Assembly (NCBI GenBank): GCA_011620345.1
Contig: WOZJ01000066.1
Span: forward strand, 19,228 to 83,227
Length of the DNA: 64,000 bases
Direction of reading: 5' to 3'
DNA from: Nitrospirota bacterium
Lineage (GTDB): Bacteria > UBA2233
A program made the position numbers and the translations under genes. The notes beneath the pieces are model-generated. The model had not been told where the DNA came from and ran no database searches. It worked only from the letters and a program-made list of their open reading frames with translations. Of this stretch, positions 17,132-26,343 are shown in pieces. The stretch's first letter is position 1, and each line of letters opens with the position of its first letter.

Positions 17132-19478
17132 GCCTTGGACGCTCGGGCTTGTTTTGGGATGGCTGGGTTGTTTGGTTGTCCTGCCTTTGGGGGGCGCGCT
17201 GGATACGCTTGCCGAGCAGACGCCGCTCGAGGGCGAGCCGATTCAGGAGGTTCGGGTCGAAGGCAACCAGCGGATTGACGCCGCGGCCATCCTAGAGAAC
17301 CTGGAGACGAAGACCAAAGGGCAGCTTCGGTCGTCTTCGATCGATCAGGACATCCGTTCGATCTATGCCATGGGGTACTTTGACGACGTTCGGGTCTACA
17401 CAGAAGCCGCACCCCAGGGCGTACGGGTGACGTTCCAGGTCAAAGAACGACCCATGATCCTATCCATCCGCTTTGAGGGCAACAAGAAGCTCAAAGAGGA
17501 CAAACTTAAAGAAGCCCTTCTCGTGAAAGAGCACACGATCCTTGACCCCGCCAAGGTTCAAGAGGGCATTACGGCGATTCGAAAGCGTTACCGGGAAGAG
17601 GGTTACTTCTTCGCGACGGTGAGCTCCAGGATTGAACCCAAAGAGGGCAACACGGCCGATGTCGTGTACAAAATCAACGAGAACAAGGCCGTGAAGGTCG
17701 TCGAGATCACGTTCCAAGGCAACGAGCACTTTAAGGAAAAAGAGCTGAAATCTGCGCTGGCCATCAAGGAGAAAGGGTTTTTTTCTTGGATTACGAGCTC
17801 GGGCAAATTTACGGAGGAGATGCTTGAGACCGAACCCATGCGCTTGAGCAGCTTTTACATGGACCACGGGTTCATTAACGTTCAAGTGAGCCGTCCCGAA
17901 GTCAAGCTTACCGAAGAAGGCGTAACACTGCATTTTAGCGTTCGGGAGGGGGATCGCTACAATGTGGGCAGTCTCGACATTGAAGGAGACCTGATCGAGC
18001 CCAAAGAAAAACTGATGTCCCTTCTGACGCTCAAAACGGGGAACGTGTTCTCGGCCTCCGAACTCAGAGCCAACATTGCCAAGCTTTCGGATGCCTACGC
18101 AGACAAGGGCTACGCTTACGTCAACGTTGACCCGGGTACCCAAGTGGACGACCAAAACAAGCTTGTTCATGTTCGCTTTATCATCGACAAGGGCAACCTC
18201 GTCCAAATCCGGCGGATCGACATCACGGGCAACTCCAAGACCCTAGACAAGGTCATAAGGAGGGAGCTCAAGGTTGAGGAAGGCGATACCTATTCGCGTT
18301 CTTTGATCGAACGGTCCCGTGAACGGGTCAACTTCTTAGGCTTTTTTGATGACGTGAAGGTCGCGACGAAGCGTGTCGACGAGACCCACTCCGACGTCGA
18401 TGTCCAGGTAAAGGAGGGGCAGACGGGGACGATTTCCGCGGGCGCAGGCTATTCGAGCTACGATAAAATGGTGTTCCAAGGGCAGGTCACCGAGCGTAAC
18501 TTCAGGGGACGGGGAGAAATCCTTTCGTTCGCTACGGCGATCGGCTCTAGACGCGAAGAGTTTGATATTGGTTTTACCGAACCCTATTTTCTCGACACGA
18601 ACTTGTCGCTCGGCGTCAACCTATTCATCAACGAGCGTGAGTTTGATGAGTATGGAAGAAGGGACATGGGGGGGTCTGTCCGGGTTGGGATGCCGGTCGG
18701 TGAGTACACGCGGATCGGGCTCGGCTATACCTACCAAGACGTCAAGATTTCGGACATCCCGTACTTTTTCGGGCGCTACCTGGTCGATTCTGGTATTCGG
18801 GACTGGGGGGACCAGTACCGGACGAAAGTCGACCAGCCGGACAAGTCCTCTACGAGCTCCGTAGCGTTTACGATCTCCCGAAACACTACCGACCATCCGA
18901 TCGATCCCACAAGGGGCAACGTCCAAGGGGTGGCGATCGAGTACGCGGGAGATTTTATGGGCGGAACGAACGATTTTGTCCGCTACATGGGGCAGAGCGC
19001 TTGGTTTTGGCCTACGTTCATCAAAAACGTGGTCTTCTCGCTCAGGGGTCAGATGGGCTTCATCCAGTCGAACTCGGACGATCCTTTACCCTACTATGAA
19101 CGATTCTGGGCGGGCGGGATTGACACGCTTAGGGGATTCGACTATAGGGCCGTTTCTCCTAGGGACAGGGCCGGCCACAACGTGCATATCGGGGGCGATA
19201 AGCTGCTCGTGTTCAACGCAGAGGTCATTTTCCCCTTGATCAAGCGGATGGGGATCAAGGGGGTAGTGTTTGGAGACGCGGGGAACGTGTATTCCTACGG
19301 CAACAGCTTCGACCCCGGCAACATGCGCAAGGATGTGGGGTTCGGAATTCGGTGGCGATCGCCTCTTGGGCCGTTGCGCGTGGAGATCGGCTTCCCGATC
19401 GACAAGCGTTACTCGAACGACGACTCGTTCAAGGTCAACTTCTCGATGGGCGCCCCGTACAGAGGGTTCGGGTTTTAA
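17118..19478 (+). CDS. bamA: Outer membrane protein assembly factor BamA
   Basis: BamA folds beta-barrel proteins into the outer membrane. The 786-residue protein has a signal peptide (to about residue 30), five POTRA domains (roughly 35 to 440, e.g. PIQEVRVEGNQRIDAAAI and QIRRIDITGNSKTLDKVI), and a C-terminal barrel. The loop 6 signature is GGIDTLRGFDYRAVSP, and the protein ends in an aromatic residue (YRGFGF) as outer-membrane proteins do. The start is a GTG with AAGGGAGA upstream, inside the end of lolD. Confidence 0.97.
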   Translation: MKRSRPWTLGLVLGWLGCLVVLPLGGALDTLAEQTPLEGEPIQEVRVEGNQRIDAAAILENLETKTKGQLRSSSIDQDIRSIYAMGYFDDVRVYTEAAPQGVRVTFQVKERPMILSIRFEGNKKLKEDKLKEALLVKEHTILDPAKVQEGITAIRKRYREEGYFFATVSSRIEPKEGNTADVVYKINENKAVKVVEITFQGNEHFKEKELKSALAIKEKGFFSWITSSGKFTEEMLETEPMRLSSFYMDHGFINVQVSRPEVKLTEEGVTLHFSVREGDRYNVGSLDIEGDLIEPKEKLMSLLTLKTGNVFSASELRANIAKLSDAYADKGYAYVNVDPGTQVDDQNKLVHVRFIIDKGNLVQIRRIDITGNSKTLDKVIRRELKVEEGDTYSRSLIERSRERVNFLGFFDDVKVATKRVDETHSDVDVQVKEGQTGTISAGAGYSSYDKMVFQGQVTERNFRGRGEILSFATAIGSRREEFDIGFTEPYFLDTNLSLGVNLFINEREFDEYGRRDMGGSVRVGMPVGEYTRIGLGYTYQDVKISDIPYFFGRYLVDSGIRDWGDQYRTKVDQPDKSSTSSVAFTISRNTTDHPIDPTRGNVQGVAIEYAGDFMGGTNDFVRYMGQSAWFWPTFIKNVVFSLRGQMGFIQSNSDDPLPYYERFWAGGIDTLRGFDYRAVSPRDRAGHNVHIGGDKLLVFNAEVIFPLIKRMGIKGVVFGDAGNVYSYGNSFDPGNMRKDVGFGIRWRSPLGPLRVEIGFPIDKRYSNDDSFKVNFSMGAPYRGFGF

Positions 19479-19505
19479 CATTTCAAACGCGATGAAGGTG
19501 GTTCC

Positions 19506-20051
19506 ATGAAAGCCAGAAGGCTCGAAGGTCGAGTGTTTGTTTTTTTGATGATGCTGGTGTTCCTGTCGGCAGGACTTTTTCCTAAGGGCGCATCGGCCAA
19601 GGAGGTCCGTATCGGCGTGGTGGACCTGCAAAAAGCGCTCAACGAATCTACAAGAGGGGCGCAGGCGAGGGCCACATTCTCAAAGAGGGCTACCGAGCTC
19701 CAAAAACAGATTGAGCAGCGGCAAAAGGAGCTCGAGACGATGAAAAACGAGCTGGCCAGCAAAGCGAGCGTCCTTTCTGAAAAGGCGCGTGCGGAGAAAG
19801 AGCGGGTTTACCAAGAAAAACTCAAGGATTTTCAGCGGTTCTACAGGGATGCTCAGGACGAACTCCGGAGTAAGGATCAGGAGCTTACGAGCGGGCTTTT
19901 AAGGGAGATTCAGTCGATCATCGCCTCGATCGGGCAAAAGGGCGGGTACAGCGTGATCCTTGAGAGGGGGGAAAGTTCTGTTCTTTTTGCGGACAAAGAG
20001 GTCGACATCACGCAGGCAGTCATCGACGCCTTTAACAAGTCTCCCAAATAA
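19506..20051 (+). CDS. skp: Periplasmic chaperone OmpH/Skp
   Basis: Skp holds unfolded outer-membrane proteins on their way to BamA. The 181-residue protein has a signal peptide ending near GASA-KEVRIG, the conserved IGVVDLQKALNES strand, a long charged coiled-coil arm (about 60 to 125) rich in Lys and Glu, and the return strand GGYSVILERGESSVLF. It sits between bamA and lpxD, the standard position, and has GAAGGTGG as ribosome site. Confidence 0.94.
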   Translation: MKARRLEGRVFVFLMMLVFLSAGLFPKGASAKEVRIGVVDLQKALNESTRGAQARATFSKRATELQKQIEQRQKELETMKNELASKASVLSEKARAEKERVYQEKLKDFQRFYRDAQDELRSKDQELTSGLLREIQSIIASIGQKGGYSVILERGESSVLFADKEVDITQAVIDAFNKSPK

Positions 20052-20054
20052 AGC

Positions 20055-21140
20055 ATGCCCGAACAAGCCCGGCCTATCCTAGCCCATGACCTGGCAAGGA
20101 GCCTAGGCGGAGTATACCAGGGGCCGGAAGGACTTGTGCTGAGTGGGGTTGCAACGCTCGAGGAGGCTTCGAAAGAAGACCTATCGTTTCTGACGAACGC
20201 AAAGTACATAGGCCTTGCGAAGGAATCCAAGACGGGCTGCCTGTTGATTGCGCCCGAGCATAGGGATACCTTTGAAGGTCCGAAGATCGTCGTTCAAACA
20301 CCCTATCTTGCGCTTGCGAGGGCTGTCAGGCTGTTTTATCCAGGCCAGGAGTCCGAAGCCGGCGTGTCTTCGCTGGCCTTTGTTCATCCTAAGGCTTGGG
20401 TGGCGCCGAGCGCCTCTGTCGGGCCGTTTTGTGTCATCGAAGAAGGGGCCAGGGTTCTCGAGAGGGCCAGGCTCGTGGCTCAGGTCTTTGTGGGCCGGAA
20501 CGTTATCGTTGGGAAGGCATGCCTAATCTATCCGCACGTGAGCCTTTTGGATGGGACGATTCTGGGTGACAGGGTGATCGTCCAGGCGGGCTGCGTCGTC
20601 GGCTCGGACGGGTTTGGGTTTGCCTTTGACCCGGATTCCAAGGCCTACGAGAAGATTCCGCAGGTAGGACACGTCGAGGTCGGGCCTGATGCCGAGCTTG
20701 GTGCATGCACCACGATTGACAGGGCGTTTATGGGTAGGACGTTGATCGGAGAGGGGACGAAAGTGGACAACCTCGTGCAGGTTGGCCACAACGTTCAAAT
20801 AGGGAAACACTGCATATTGGTATCCCAGGTAGGCATCTCTGGCTCGACCAAGATCGGCGATCACGTAACGCTTGCGGGTCAGGTGGGCGTGGTGGGCCAT
20901 ATCCGTATCGAGGAAGGTGTCGTCGTGGGCGCTGGTTCCGGGGTGCATGGCGACCTCAAGGCCCACAGGACCTACTGGGGGTTCCCGGCCGTAGAATACA
21001 AACGGGCGCTCGTGCGCCACGGTGCCCTCGAGCGGCTGCCGGAGCTGCGGAAACGGGTCTTTTCGCTCAAGCAGCGCCTGGAGGCGCTCGAAAGGAGGCT
21101 TGAAGAGGGTGGGTGCGGACATTCAGAAGATCCTGGCTAG
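20055..21140 (+). CDS. lpxD: UDP-3-O-acylglucosamine N-acyltransferase
   Basis: LpxD adds the second acyl chain (N-linked at C2) in lipid A synthesis. The 361-residue protein has the N-terminal uridine-binding domain (LSGVATLEEASKEDLSFLTN), the left-handed beta-helix of hexapeptide repeats (about 110 to 320), the DGFGFAFDP loop, the catalytic His in NLVQVGHNVQIG, and a C-terminal helix. It follows ompH after 3 bases. The fabZ start lies inside its last 32 bases. Confidence 0.96.
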   Translation: MPEQARPILAHDLARSLGGVYQGPEGLVLSGVATLEEASKEDLSFLTNAKYIGLAKESKTGCLLIAPEHRDTFEGPKIVVQTPYLALARAVRLFYPGQESEAGVSSLAFVHPKAWVAPSASVGPFCVIEEGARVLERARLVAQVFVGRNVIVGKACLIYPHVSLLDGTILGDRVIVQAGCVVGSDGFGFAFDPDSKAYEKIPQVGHVEVGPDAELGACTTIDRAFMGRTLIGEGTKVDNLVQVGHNVQIGKHCILVSQVGISGSTKIGDHVTLAGQVGVVGHIRIEEGVVVGAGSGVHGDLKAHRTYWGFPAVEYKRALVRHGALERLPELRKRVFSLKQRLEALERRLEEGGCGHSEDPG

Positions 21141-21543
21141 GCTTCCCCATCGTTACCCCTTCCTGTTGGTTGACAAGGTTCTAAAGATAGACAAAGATGG
21201 CGTCGTGGCATTGAAATGCGTAACGATCAACGAGCCCTACTTTGTCGGCCATTTTGAAGATTATCCCGTCATGCCTGGGGTACTGATCCTAGAGGCCGCA
21301 GCGCAGGCGGGCGCGTACTTTCTGCTTGAGACGATCGAAACGAAGCCCGACGAGATCGTGTATTTGGCCGGCGTGGACGGAGTAAGGTTCAGAAGGCCCG
21401 TGAGGCCTGGCGACCGGCTGATTTTGACTCTTAAGGTGCTCGCTCACAAAAGGAAGGTATTTAAGATGTATGCTCAAGTGAGCTGCGAAAATGAACGCGT
21501 CATGGAGGGGAAGCTGACGGCGGTTTTAGGGAAGAAGGGCTGA
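21109..21543 (+). CDS. fabZ: 3-hydroxyacyl-ACP dehydratase FabZ
   Basis: FabZ dehydrates 3-hydroxyacyl-ACP in fatty acid synthesis and competes with LpxA/LpxD for the same substrates. The 144-residue form shows LPHRYPFLLVDKV and the active-site segment GHFEDYPVMPGVLILEA with catalytic His and Glu. The GTG at 21109 is chosen because AAAGGAGG lies 10 bases upstream and the length then fits the family; the track's start reads through lpxD. LpxA follows after 3 bases. Confidence 0.93.
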   Translation: MGADIQKILARLPHRYPFLLVDKVLKIDKDGVVALKCVTINEPYFVGHFEDYPVMPGVLILEAAAQAGAYFLLETIETKPDEIVYLAGVDGVRFRRPVRPGDRLILTLKVLAHKRKVFKMYAQVSCENERVMEGKLTAVLGKKG

Positions 21544-21546
21544 GGT

Positions 21547-22332
21547 ATGGGGATTCATCCGAGTGCCGTTGTTGCCGAGGGGGCCAGGGTTGCAGAAGAT
21601 GCCAGCGTTGGACCCTACTGTTGCGTAGGGCCCAACGTCGTGCTTGAGAGAGGCGTGCGGCTCGTAAGCCACGTCGTAATCGAGGGCGCGGCCCGAATCG
21701 GCGAAGGCACCGTCGTCTACCCGTTCGCTACGATCGGCCTGCCACCGCAGGATCTAAAATACCAAGGGGAAGAAACGGCCGTCGAGATCGGGAAGAACAA
21801 CACGATTCGAGAGTGCGTGACAATCCACCGGGGAACGGGTGCTGGAGGGGTGACAAAGTTAGGAGACGGTGGCTTGATCATGGTAGGGGCGCATATCGCG
21901 CACGACTGCCGGGTCGGCAACGGGACGATTCTCGCGAACGTCGTCACGCTTGCAGGCCACGTCGATATTGGAGACCACGTCATCTTGGGAGGCCAGGTGG
22001 GCGTCCATCAGTTTGTCCGCGTGGGCGCGTACGCCATGATCGGGGCAGGCTCGATGGTTTCGCAGGACATCGTCCCGTTTTCCTTGGCCGTAGGAGATCG
22101 CTGCAAGCTCAAGGGGTTGAACCTCGTGGGCCTGAAACGAAGAGGGTTTTCTCCCAAAGAGATTCGCGCGCTCGAGCGGGTCTTTTATGCCTTGTTTCTT
22201 TCTAAGCGGCCTCTTAAAGAAGCCCTTCGTGAGCTAGAAGAGAGCCCGGATGTTGTCGAAACCCCCAGTGTTCAGCGGCTCGTTCGGTTTGTCCAGGACT
22301 CCAAACGAGGGATAGCCCGTGTACGGGATTGA
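21547..22332 (+). CDS. lpxA: UDP-GlcNAc (or UDP-GlcNAc3N) acyltransferase LpxA
   Basis: LpxA transfers the first 3-hydroxyacyl chain to the C3 position of the UDP-sugar. The 261-residue protein is a hexapeptide beta-helix with the catalytic His in MVGAHIAHDCRVGN, the HRGTGAGG segment, GGQVGVHQFVRVG, and the C-terminal helices beginning near LNLVGLKRRGFS. Because a gnnA/gnnB-like pair lies just downstream, the natural acceptor may be the 3-amino sugar, giving an amide in place of an ester; this is inference. LpxI overlaps its last 14 bases. Confidence 0.95.
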   Translation: MGIHPSAVVAEGARVAEDASVGPYCCVGPNVVLERGVRLVSHVVIEGAARIGEGTVVYPFATIGLPPQDLKYQGEETAVEIGKNNTIRECVTIHRGTGAGGVTKLGDGGLIMVGAHIAHDCRVGNGTILANVVTLAGHVDIGDHVILGGQVGVHQFVRVGAYAMIGAGSMVSQDIVPFSLAVGDRCKLKGLNLVGLKRRGFSPKEIRALERVFYALFLSKRPLKEALRELEESPDVVETPSVQRLVRFVQDSKRGIARVRD

Positions 22333-23149
22333 GACGGAAGTGCTCGGAGTGATCGCCGGGAACGGCCCTTTGCCCGGCATCGTGTTAAAAAACTTGAAAG
22401 CCAAGGGTTTGAGGCTTTTCGTAGCCGCACATGTAGGCGAAACGCCTCAAGAGGCCGTTGCGTTGGCCGATGCCGCATGCTGGGTCAAGCCCGGACAGCT
22501 AGGCACGTTGCTTGATTTCTTCAATGCGCACGGCGTTCATCAGGCGTTGTTTGCGGGGGGCATGAAGAAGGCTGCGCTCGTTCGTACGTTCGAGCCGGAC
22601 AAGGATGCGCTCGAGTTCATCGAAACCCTTCCCAACCTTCACGACGACACGATTTTGCGGGCTTTGGCCGTTTGGCTCGAACAAAAAGGCGTGCACGTGC
22701 TCGATACAAGGCTAGGGATGGGGGGCCTTTTGGGCCCAGAAGGGGTCCTCACGAAATTGGGGCCGAGCCTCAAGCACCAAAAGGACATTGCGCTTGGGAT
22801 TCAAGCGGCAAGGGCGCTTGGTGGGCTGGACATCGGCCAGGCCGTAGTCGTGGAGGACCAGCTCGTGCTGGCGCTAGAGGCGATCGAGGGAACGGATGCG
22901 ATGATCCAAAGGGCCGGAGCCTTCAGCAAGGGGGACGGTGTCTTGGCCAAGGCAAAAAAGCCCTCCCAGGACCCTAGGTTTGATTTGCCCTCCATAGGGC
23001 CGGGAACGATTGCGAACATGGCGAAGGCAGGGCTGAAGGTGCTTGCCTTTGAGGCGGGATGGACGGTCTTGTTCGAGCAAGAAAGGCTTATTGCGGAGGC
23101 GGATGCCTTAGGGATGGTCGTTGTAGGGGTGGGGCCGAATGGAAGTTAG
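22319..23149 (+). CDS. lpxI: UDP-2,3-diacylglucosamine pyrophosphatase LpxI
   Basis: LpxI (former DUF1009) cleaves UDP-2,3-diacylglucosamine to lipid X and replaces LpxH in many alpha- and deltaproteobacteria. The 276-residue protein shows LGVIAGNGPLPGIVLKNLK, the NLHDDTILRAL segment, the C-terminal IEGTDAMIQRAGAFSKGDG motif, and DLPSIGPGTIANMAKAGLKV. It starts at GTG inside the end of lpxA with GAGGG upstream. No lpxH is seen in the window. Confidence 0.93.
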   Translation: MYGIETEVLGVIAGNGPLPGIVLKNLKAKGLRLFVAAHVGETPQEAVALADAACWVKPGQLGTLLDFFNAHGVHQALFAGGMKKAALVRTFEPDKDALEFIETLPNLHDDTILRALAVWLEQKGVHVLDTRLGMGGLLGPEGVLTKLGPSLKHQKDIALGIQAARALGGLDIGQAVVVEDQLVLALEAIEGTDAMIQRAGAFSKGDGVLAKAKKPSQDPRFDLPSIGPGTIANMAKAGLKVLAFEAGWTVLFEQERLIAEADALGMVVVGVGPNGS

Positions 23150-24113
23150 GCCTTCTGGCGCCGCCCCGTTGAGGGCGGGGGTCGTCGGGCTCGGCTACCT
23201 AGGAAGCTTCCACGCCAAGAAGTACGTCCAGCTTGGCATGGAAGGTCTTGTGGATTTAAGGTTCCTCGTTGACACGAAGAAAGAAGCCTTCGACTCCAAG
23301 GGATGGCCCGGATCCGTCCGCTTTTCGGATAGGCTCGAGGACATGATCGGGCAAGTAGACGTTGCAAGCGTTGCGACGCCGACACTGGCGCATTTCGAGG
23401 TCGCGAAAACGTTGCTCGAGCACGGAATCCACGTGCTTATCGAAAAACCCGTTACCAAAAGCATCGAGGAGGCCTTAGAGCTCGAGCGCCTGGCCAAGGC
23501 CAAGGGCCTTGTCGTCGCAATAGGGCATATCGAGCGGTTCAACGGGGCCATCGTCGCCGTTCGAGATAGGGTGTCCGGCCCTAGGTTTATCGAGTCCTTA
23601 AGGCTTTCGCCCTTCCAGGTGCGCGGGACGGACGTAGACGTGTTGATGGACCTGATGATCCATGACCTCGATTTGTTGGGGCTGTTCGTTCAAGAGCCTT
23701 TGGAAAGCCTGGAAGCGATAGGCGTGCCCGTCCTTAGCCAAAATATCGACATCGCCAACGTTCGGCTTCGGTTTGGCTCGGGGCTTATCACCCAGTTAAC
23801 GGCAAGCCGTGTTTCTCGAGAGCGTCACCGAAAAATGCGCATCTTCACCCCGGACGGGTATTATTCGATCGATTTCTTGAACCAGAGCGTCGAGATCATC
23901 GAGCGCGGGAGGCTCGAGACGACGCACGAAATACGGGCGGAACAGCTCTTGTTTCCCAAAACGGACGCGCTTTTGGCGGAAATCGAAGATTTTCTGCTGG
24001 CGGTTCTTCAAAAAAGCCCCCCAAGGGCGACGATCGAGGACGCTACCCGGACGCTCAAGCTGGTGCAAGCAATCCAATCCTACCTCGAAAACCATCCTAC
24101 CTTTCCCGTATGA
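23139..24113 (+). CDS. gnnA: Gfo/Idh/MocA oxidoreductase, probable GnnA (UDP-GlcNAc 3-dehydrogenase)
   Basis: This 324-residue NAD-dependent oxidoreductase has an N-terminal Rossmann fold (AGVVGLGYLGSFHAKKYVQL), the sugar-dehydrogenase motif LIEKPVTKSIEEAL, and MDLMIHDLDLLGLFV. It sits between lpxI and a DegT-type aminotransferase inside the lpx cluster, overlapping both. In Acidithiobacillus ferrooxidans GnnA oxidises the 3-hydroxyl of UDP-GlcNAc, and GnnB then aminates it; those genes also lie between lpxA and lpxB. Some Geobacter-like clusters carry only the oxidoreductase, so the pairing here is informative. The function rests on context plus family membership. Confidence 0.7.
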   Translation: MEVRPSGAAPLRAGVVGLGYLGSFHAKKYVQLGMEGLVDLRFLVDTKKEAFDSKGWPGSVRFSDRLEDMIGQVDVASVATPTLAHFEVAKTLLEHGIHVLIEKPVTKSIEEALELERLAKAKGLVVAIGHIERFNGAIVAVRDRVSGPRFIESLRLSPFQVRGTDVDVLMDLMIHDLDLLGLFVQEPLESLEAIGVPVLSQNIDIANVRLRFGSGLITQLTASRVSRERHRKMRIFTPDGYYSIDFLNQSVEIIERGRLETTHEIRAEQLLFPKTDALLAEIEDFLLAVLQKSPPRATIEDATRTLKLVQAIQSYLENHPTFPV

Positions 24114-25219
24114 ACGCACAGAAGACGCTTACATTGTTCGACGTCCAGGGCTCCTGGCGTCCGCTCGTCAACAAGGCAAAAGCCCGTATCGAAACGATCC
24201 TGCAAGAGGGCCGGTTTGTGCTCGGCCCATTTACCCAAGAGCTCGAGGAGGGGTTTGCTCGCTCGCTGGACGTAGGTCATGCAAGCGCCGTCAGCTCCGG
24301 AACCAGCGGGCTGTACTTAGCGCTCAAGGCGCTCGATATCGGCCCAGGAGACGAGGTCATCACAACCCCCATGAGCTTCATCGCGACCGTCCACGCGATC
24401 CTTTTGGCCGGTGCCAGGCCCGTGCTGGCCGACATTGACCCGAAGCACTTCGGCCTTAGCCCCGAGACCATCGCCCCAAAGATCACTCAAAGAACCCGAG
24501 CGGTCATCTTGGTTCACCTGTTCGGCAATCCCGCTCCGGCCGAGGAAATTGTGGAGCTTCTTGCCCCAAAAGGAATCGCACTCATCGAGGACGCCTGCCA
24601 AGCCTTCGGGGCCAAGCGAAACGGTAAAAGCCTCGGTTCGATCGGGACGCTGGGCGTGTTCAGCTTCTACCCGACGAAGAACTTGGGAGGGGCCGGAGAC
24701 GGGGGGATGGTTGTAACTTCCGACGAGATTCTTCATTCGCGCATCCGAAGCTTGAAGCTGCACGGGGAGGCGGCCGAGAGGAGCTTTGGGGCGTTGGGAA
24801 TCAACGGAAGAATGGACGAAATTCAGGCCGCGCTCATCCTTCTTCGCTTGGAAGAGTTCGAAAGCGAAGCAAAAAAAAGGGTAACGCTAGGAAGGTTATA
24901 CCGAGAAATGCTCGAAGGTCTCGTTGGCTTGCAAACGCCGATAGAAGGGGCCGAGCCGCTCTGGCACCTTTTTAGCGTGCGGCTCCAAGAAAGAGAGCGC
25001 ATTCGGGATGCGCTTGCCCTCCGGGGCATCCAAACGGGCGTGTACTACCCCTTGCCTTTCCACAAGGTTCCGCACTTGATGCCCTATTTTCCGGATGAGA
25101 GGCTTGAGACGGCAGAGGCGCTCGCAAGTTCCGTCCTCCAAATTCCCCTTCATCCGGGGATGGAGGAGGCCGATGCCGTATTTGCAGCGAGCGCGCTCCT
25201 GGCTACGCTTCGTTCATGA
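24110..25219 (+). CDS. gnnB: DegT/DnrJ/EryC1 aminotransferase, probable GnnB (UDP-3-keto-GlcNAc transaminase)
   Basis: This 369-residue PLP enzyme belongs to the sugar aminotransferase family. It shows SSGTSGLYLALKAL, PMSFIATVHAILLAGARPV, the Asp motif ALIEDACQAFGA and the PLP lysine in FSFYPTKNLGGAGDGG. It overlaps the Gfo/Idh gene by ATGA and lpxB by ATGA, so the pair is translated together with lipid A enzymes. The predicted product is UDP-GlcNAc3N, which LpxA can acylate through an amide. An alternative is another 3-amino sugar for the LPS core or O-antigen, but the position between lpxA and lpxB favours lipid A. Confidence 0.72.
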   Translation: MNAQKTLTLFDVQGSWRPLVNKAKARIETILQEGRFVLGPFTQELEEGFARSLDVGHASAVSSGTSGLYLALKALDIGPGDEVITTPMSFIATVHAILLAGARPVLADIDPKHFGLSPETIAPKITQRTRAVILVHLFGNPAPAEEIVELLAPKGIALIEDACQAFGAKRNGKSLGSIGTLGVFSFYPTKNLGGAGDGGMVVTSDEILHSRIRSLKLHGEAAERSFGALGINGRMDEIQAALILLRLEEFESEAKKRVTLGRLYREMLEGLVGLQTPIEGAEPLWHLFSVRLQERERIRDALALRGIQTGVYYPLPFHKVPHLMPYFPDERLETAEALASSVLQIPLHPGMEEADAVFAASALLATLRS

Positions 25220-26343
25220 GCGCCGTTCTCGTTTGCGCCGGAGAGCCATCCTCCGACGCCCACGCCGCGGGAGTGATCGAACGAGTGCTTGCCAAAAGGC
25301 CCGGGCTGAACGTCGTGGGCGTCGGAGGGCGGGGGCTTAAGGCGGTTTGTGATGGCCCGATTTTGGATAACGCCCCGCTCGCCCATACCGGGCTGACCGA
25401 GGTGATCGTGCACCTTCCGGACGCCATTCGGCTTCTAAGGGGGGTTAAAAAGCTTGCTTTGGCCTACAAGCCAAGCTTTGCCCTGCTCGTGGACACACCG
25501 GACTTTAACATGCGATTGCTAAAGCCCCTTAAGCGCATTGGCGTTCCAATCGTCTACTTCATCGCTCCTCAAGCCTGGGCATGGCGAAAGGGGCGTGCAA
25601 GGACGCTAGCAAAGACGATTGATCGGTTGTTCGTCATTTTCCCCTTCGAAGAAGATTTTTTTTCACAATTAGGGGTCGAAACGCGCTACGTCGGCCACCC
25701 TGCGCCCTTAAGGCTCGAAGGCCTCCCAAGAAAAGAAGAAATCCTAGCTCGGTTGGGGTTAAACGGCGATACGCCGGTCGTGGCGCTCCTTCCTGGTTCG
25801 CGGTATAATGAGCTAAGAAAGCACTGGCCATTGTTCGCAGAGTCATTCCAGGCGCTAAAGCGCGCTTTTCCGAAGATTCAAGGGGTTTTGGCGCTTGCTC
25901 CGGGTATCGAGCGCTCCAGGCTCGAGGCCATAAGGCCGGTACCTTACGGGGTTGTGACGAGCAAGGCCGGGTCGGGAGAGGTTCTGAAGGCGGCGACGCT
26001 TGCCTTGATGAGCTCGGGTACGGTTACGCTCGAAGCCGGACTTCTTGAGTTGCCCGGTGTGATCGTGTACCGCATGTCTGGCCTGACATACCGGATTGCC
26101 AGATCGCTCGTTTCAACGGAGCATATCGGTATGGCCAACATTCTTTTGGGAGAACGGGTGTTGCCCGAACTTATCCAGCACGAGGCGAGCCCGAATCGTG
26201 TCGTGGGGGAGCTTGCAAAATTTCTAGGGGATGCCGAGCGTATGGCGCAAACGAAGGCAAAGCTCTCACGGCTTAAGGACATCTTAGGCGTCAAGGACGC
26301 CTACGGCCACGTGGCCCAAAACCTTCTCGAGGCCTACCTATGA
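25216..26343 (+). CDS. lpxB: Lipid-A-disaccharide synthase
   Basis: LpxB (GT19) joins lipid X and UDP-2,3-diacylglucosamine to form the lipid A disaccharide at the inner membrane. The 375-residue protein shows CAGEPSSDAHAAGVI, LVDTPDFNMRLLKPLK, FIAPQAWAWRKGRA and the donor-site region LMSSGTVTLEAGLLELP. Length and order are normal. It overlaps both neighbours by ATGA. Confidence 0.96.
   Translation: MSAVLVCAGEPSSDAHAAGVIERVLAKRPGLNVVGVGGRGLKAVCDGPILDNAPLAHTGLTEVIVHLPDAIRLLRGVKKLALAYKPSFALLVDTPDFNMRLLKPLKRIGVPIVYFIAPQAWAWRKGRARTLAKTIDRLFVIFPFEEDFFSQLGVETRYVGHPAPLRLEGLPRKEEILARLGLNGDTPVVALLPGSRYNELRKHWPLFAESFQALKRAFPKIQGVLALAPGIERSRLEAIRPVPYGVVTSKAGSGEVLKAATLALMSSGTVTLEAGLLELPGVIVYRMSGLTYRIARSLVSTEHIGMANILLGERVLPELIQHEASPNRVVGELAKFLGDAERMAQTKAKLSRLKDILGVKDAYGHVAQNLLEAYL

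Noticed and set aside
17460-18206. 248-residue minus-strand ORF
   Set aside because: It is antisense to the POTRA region of bamA.
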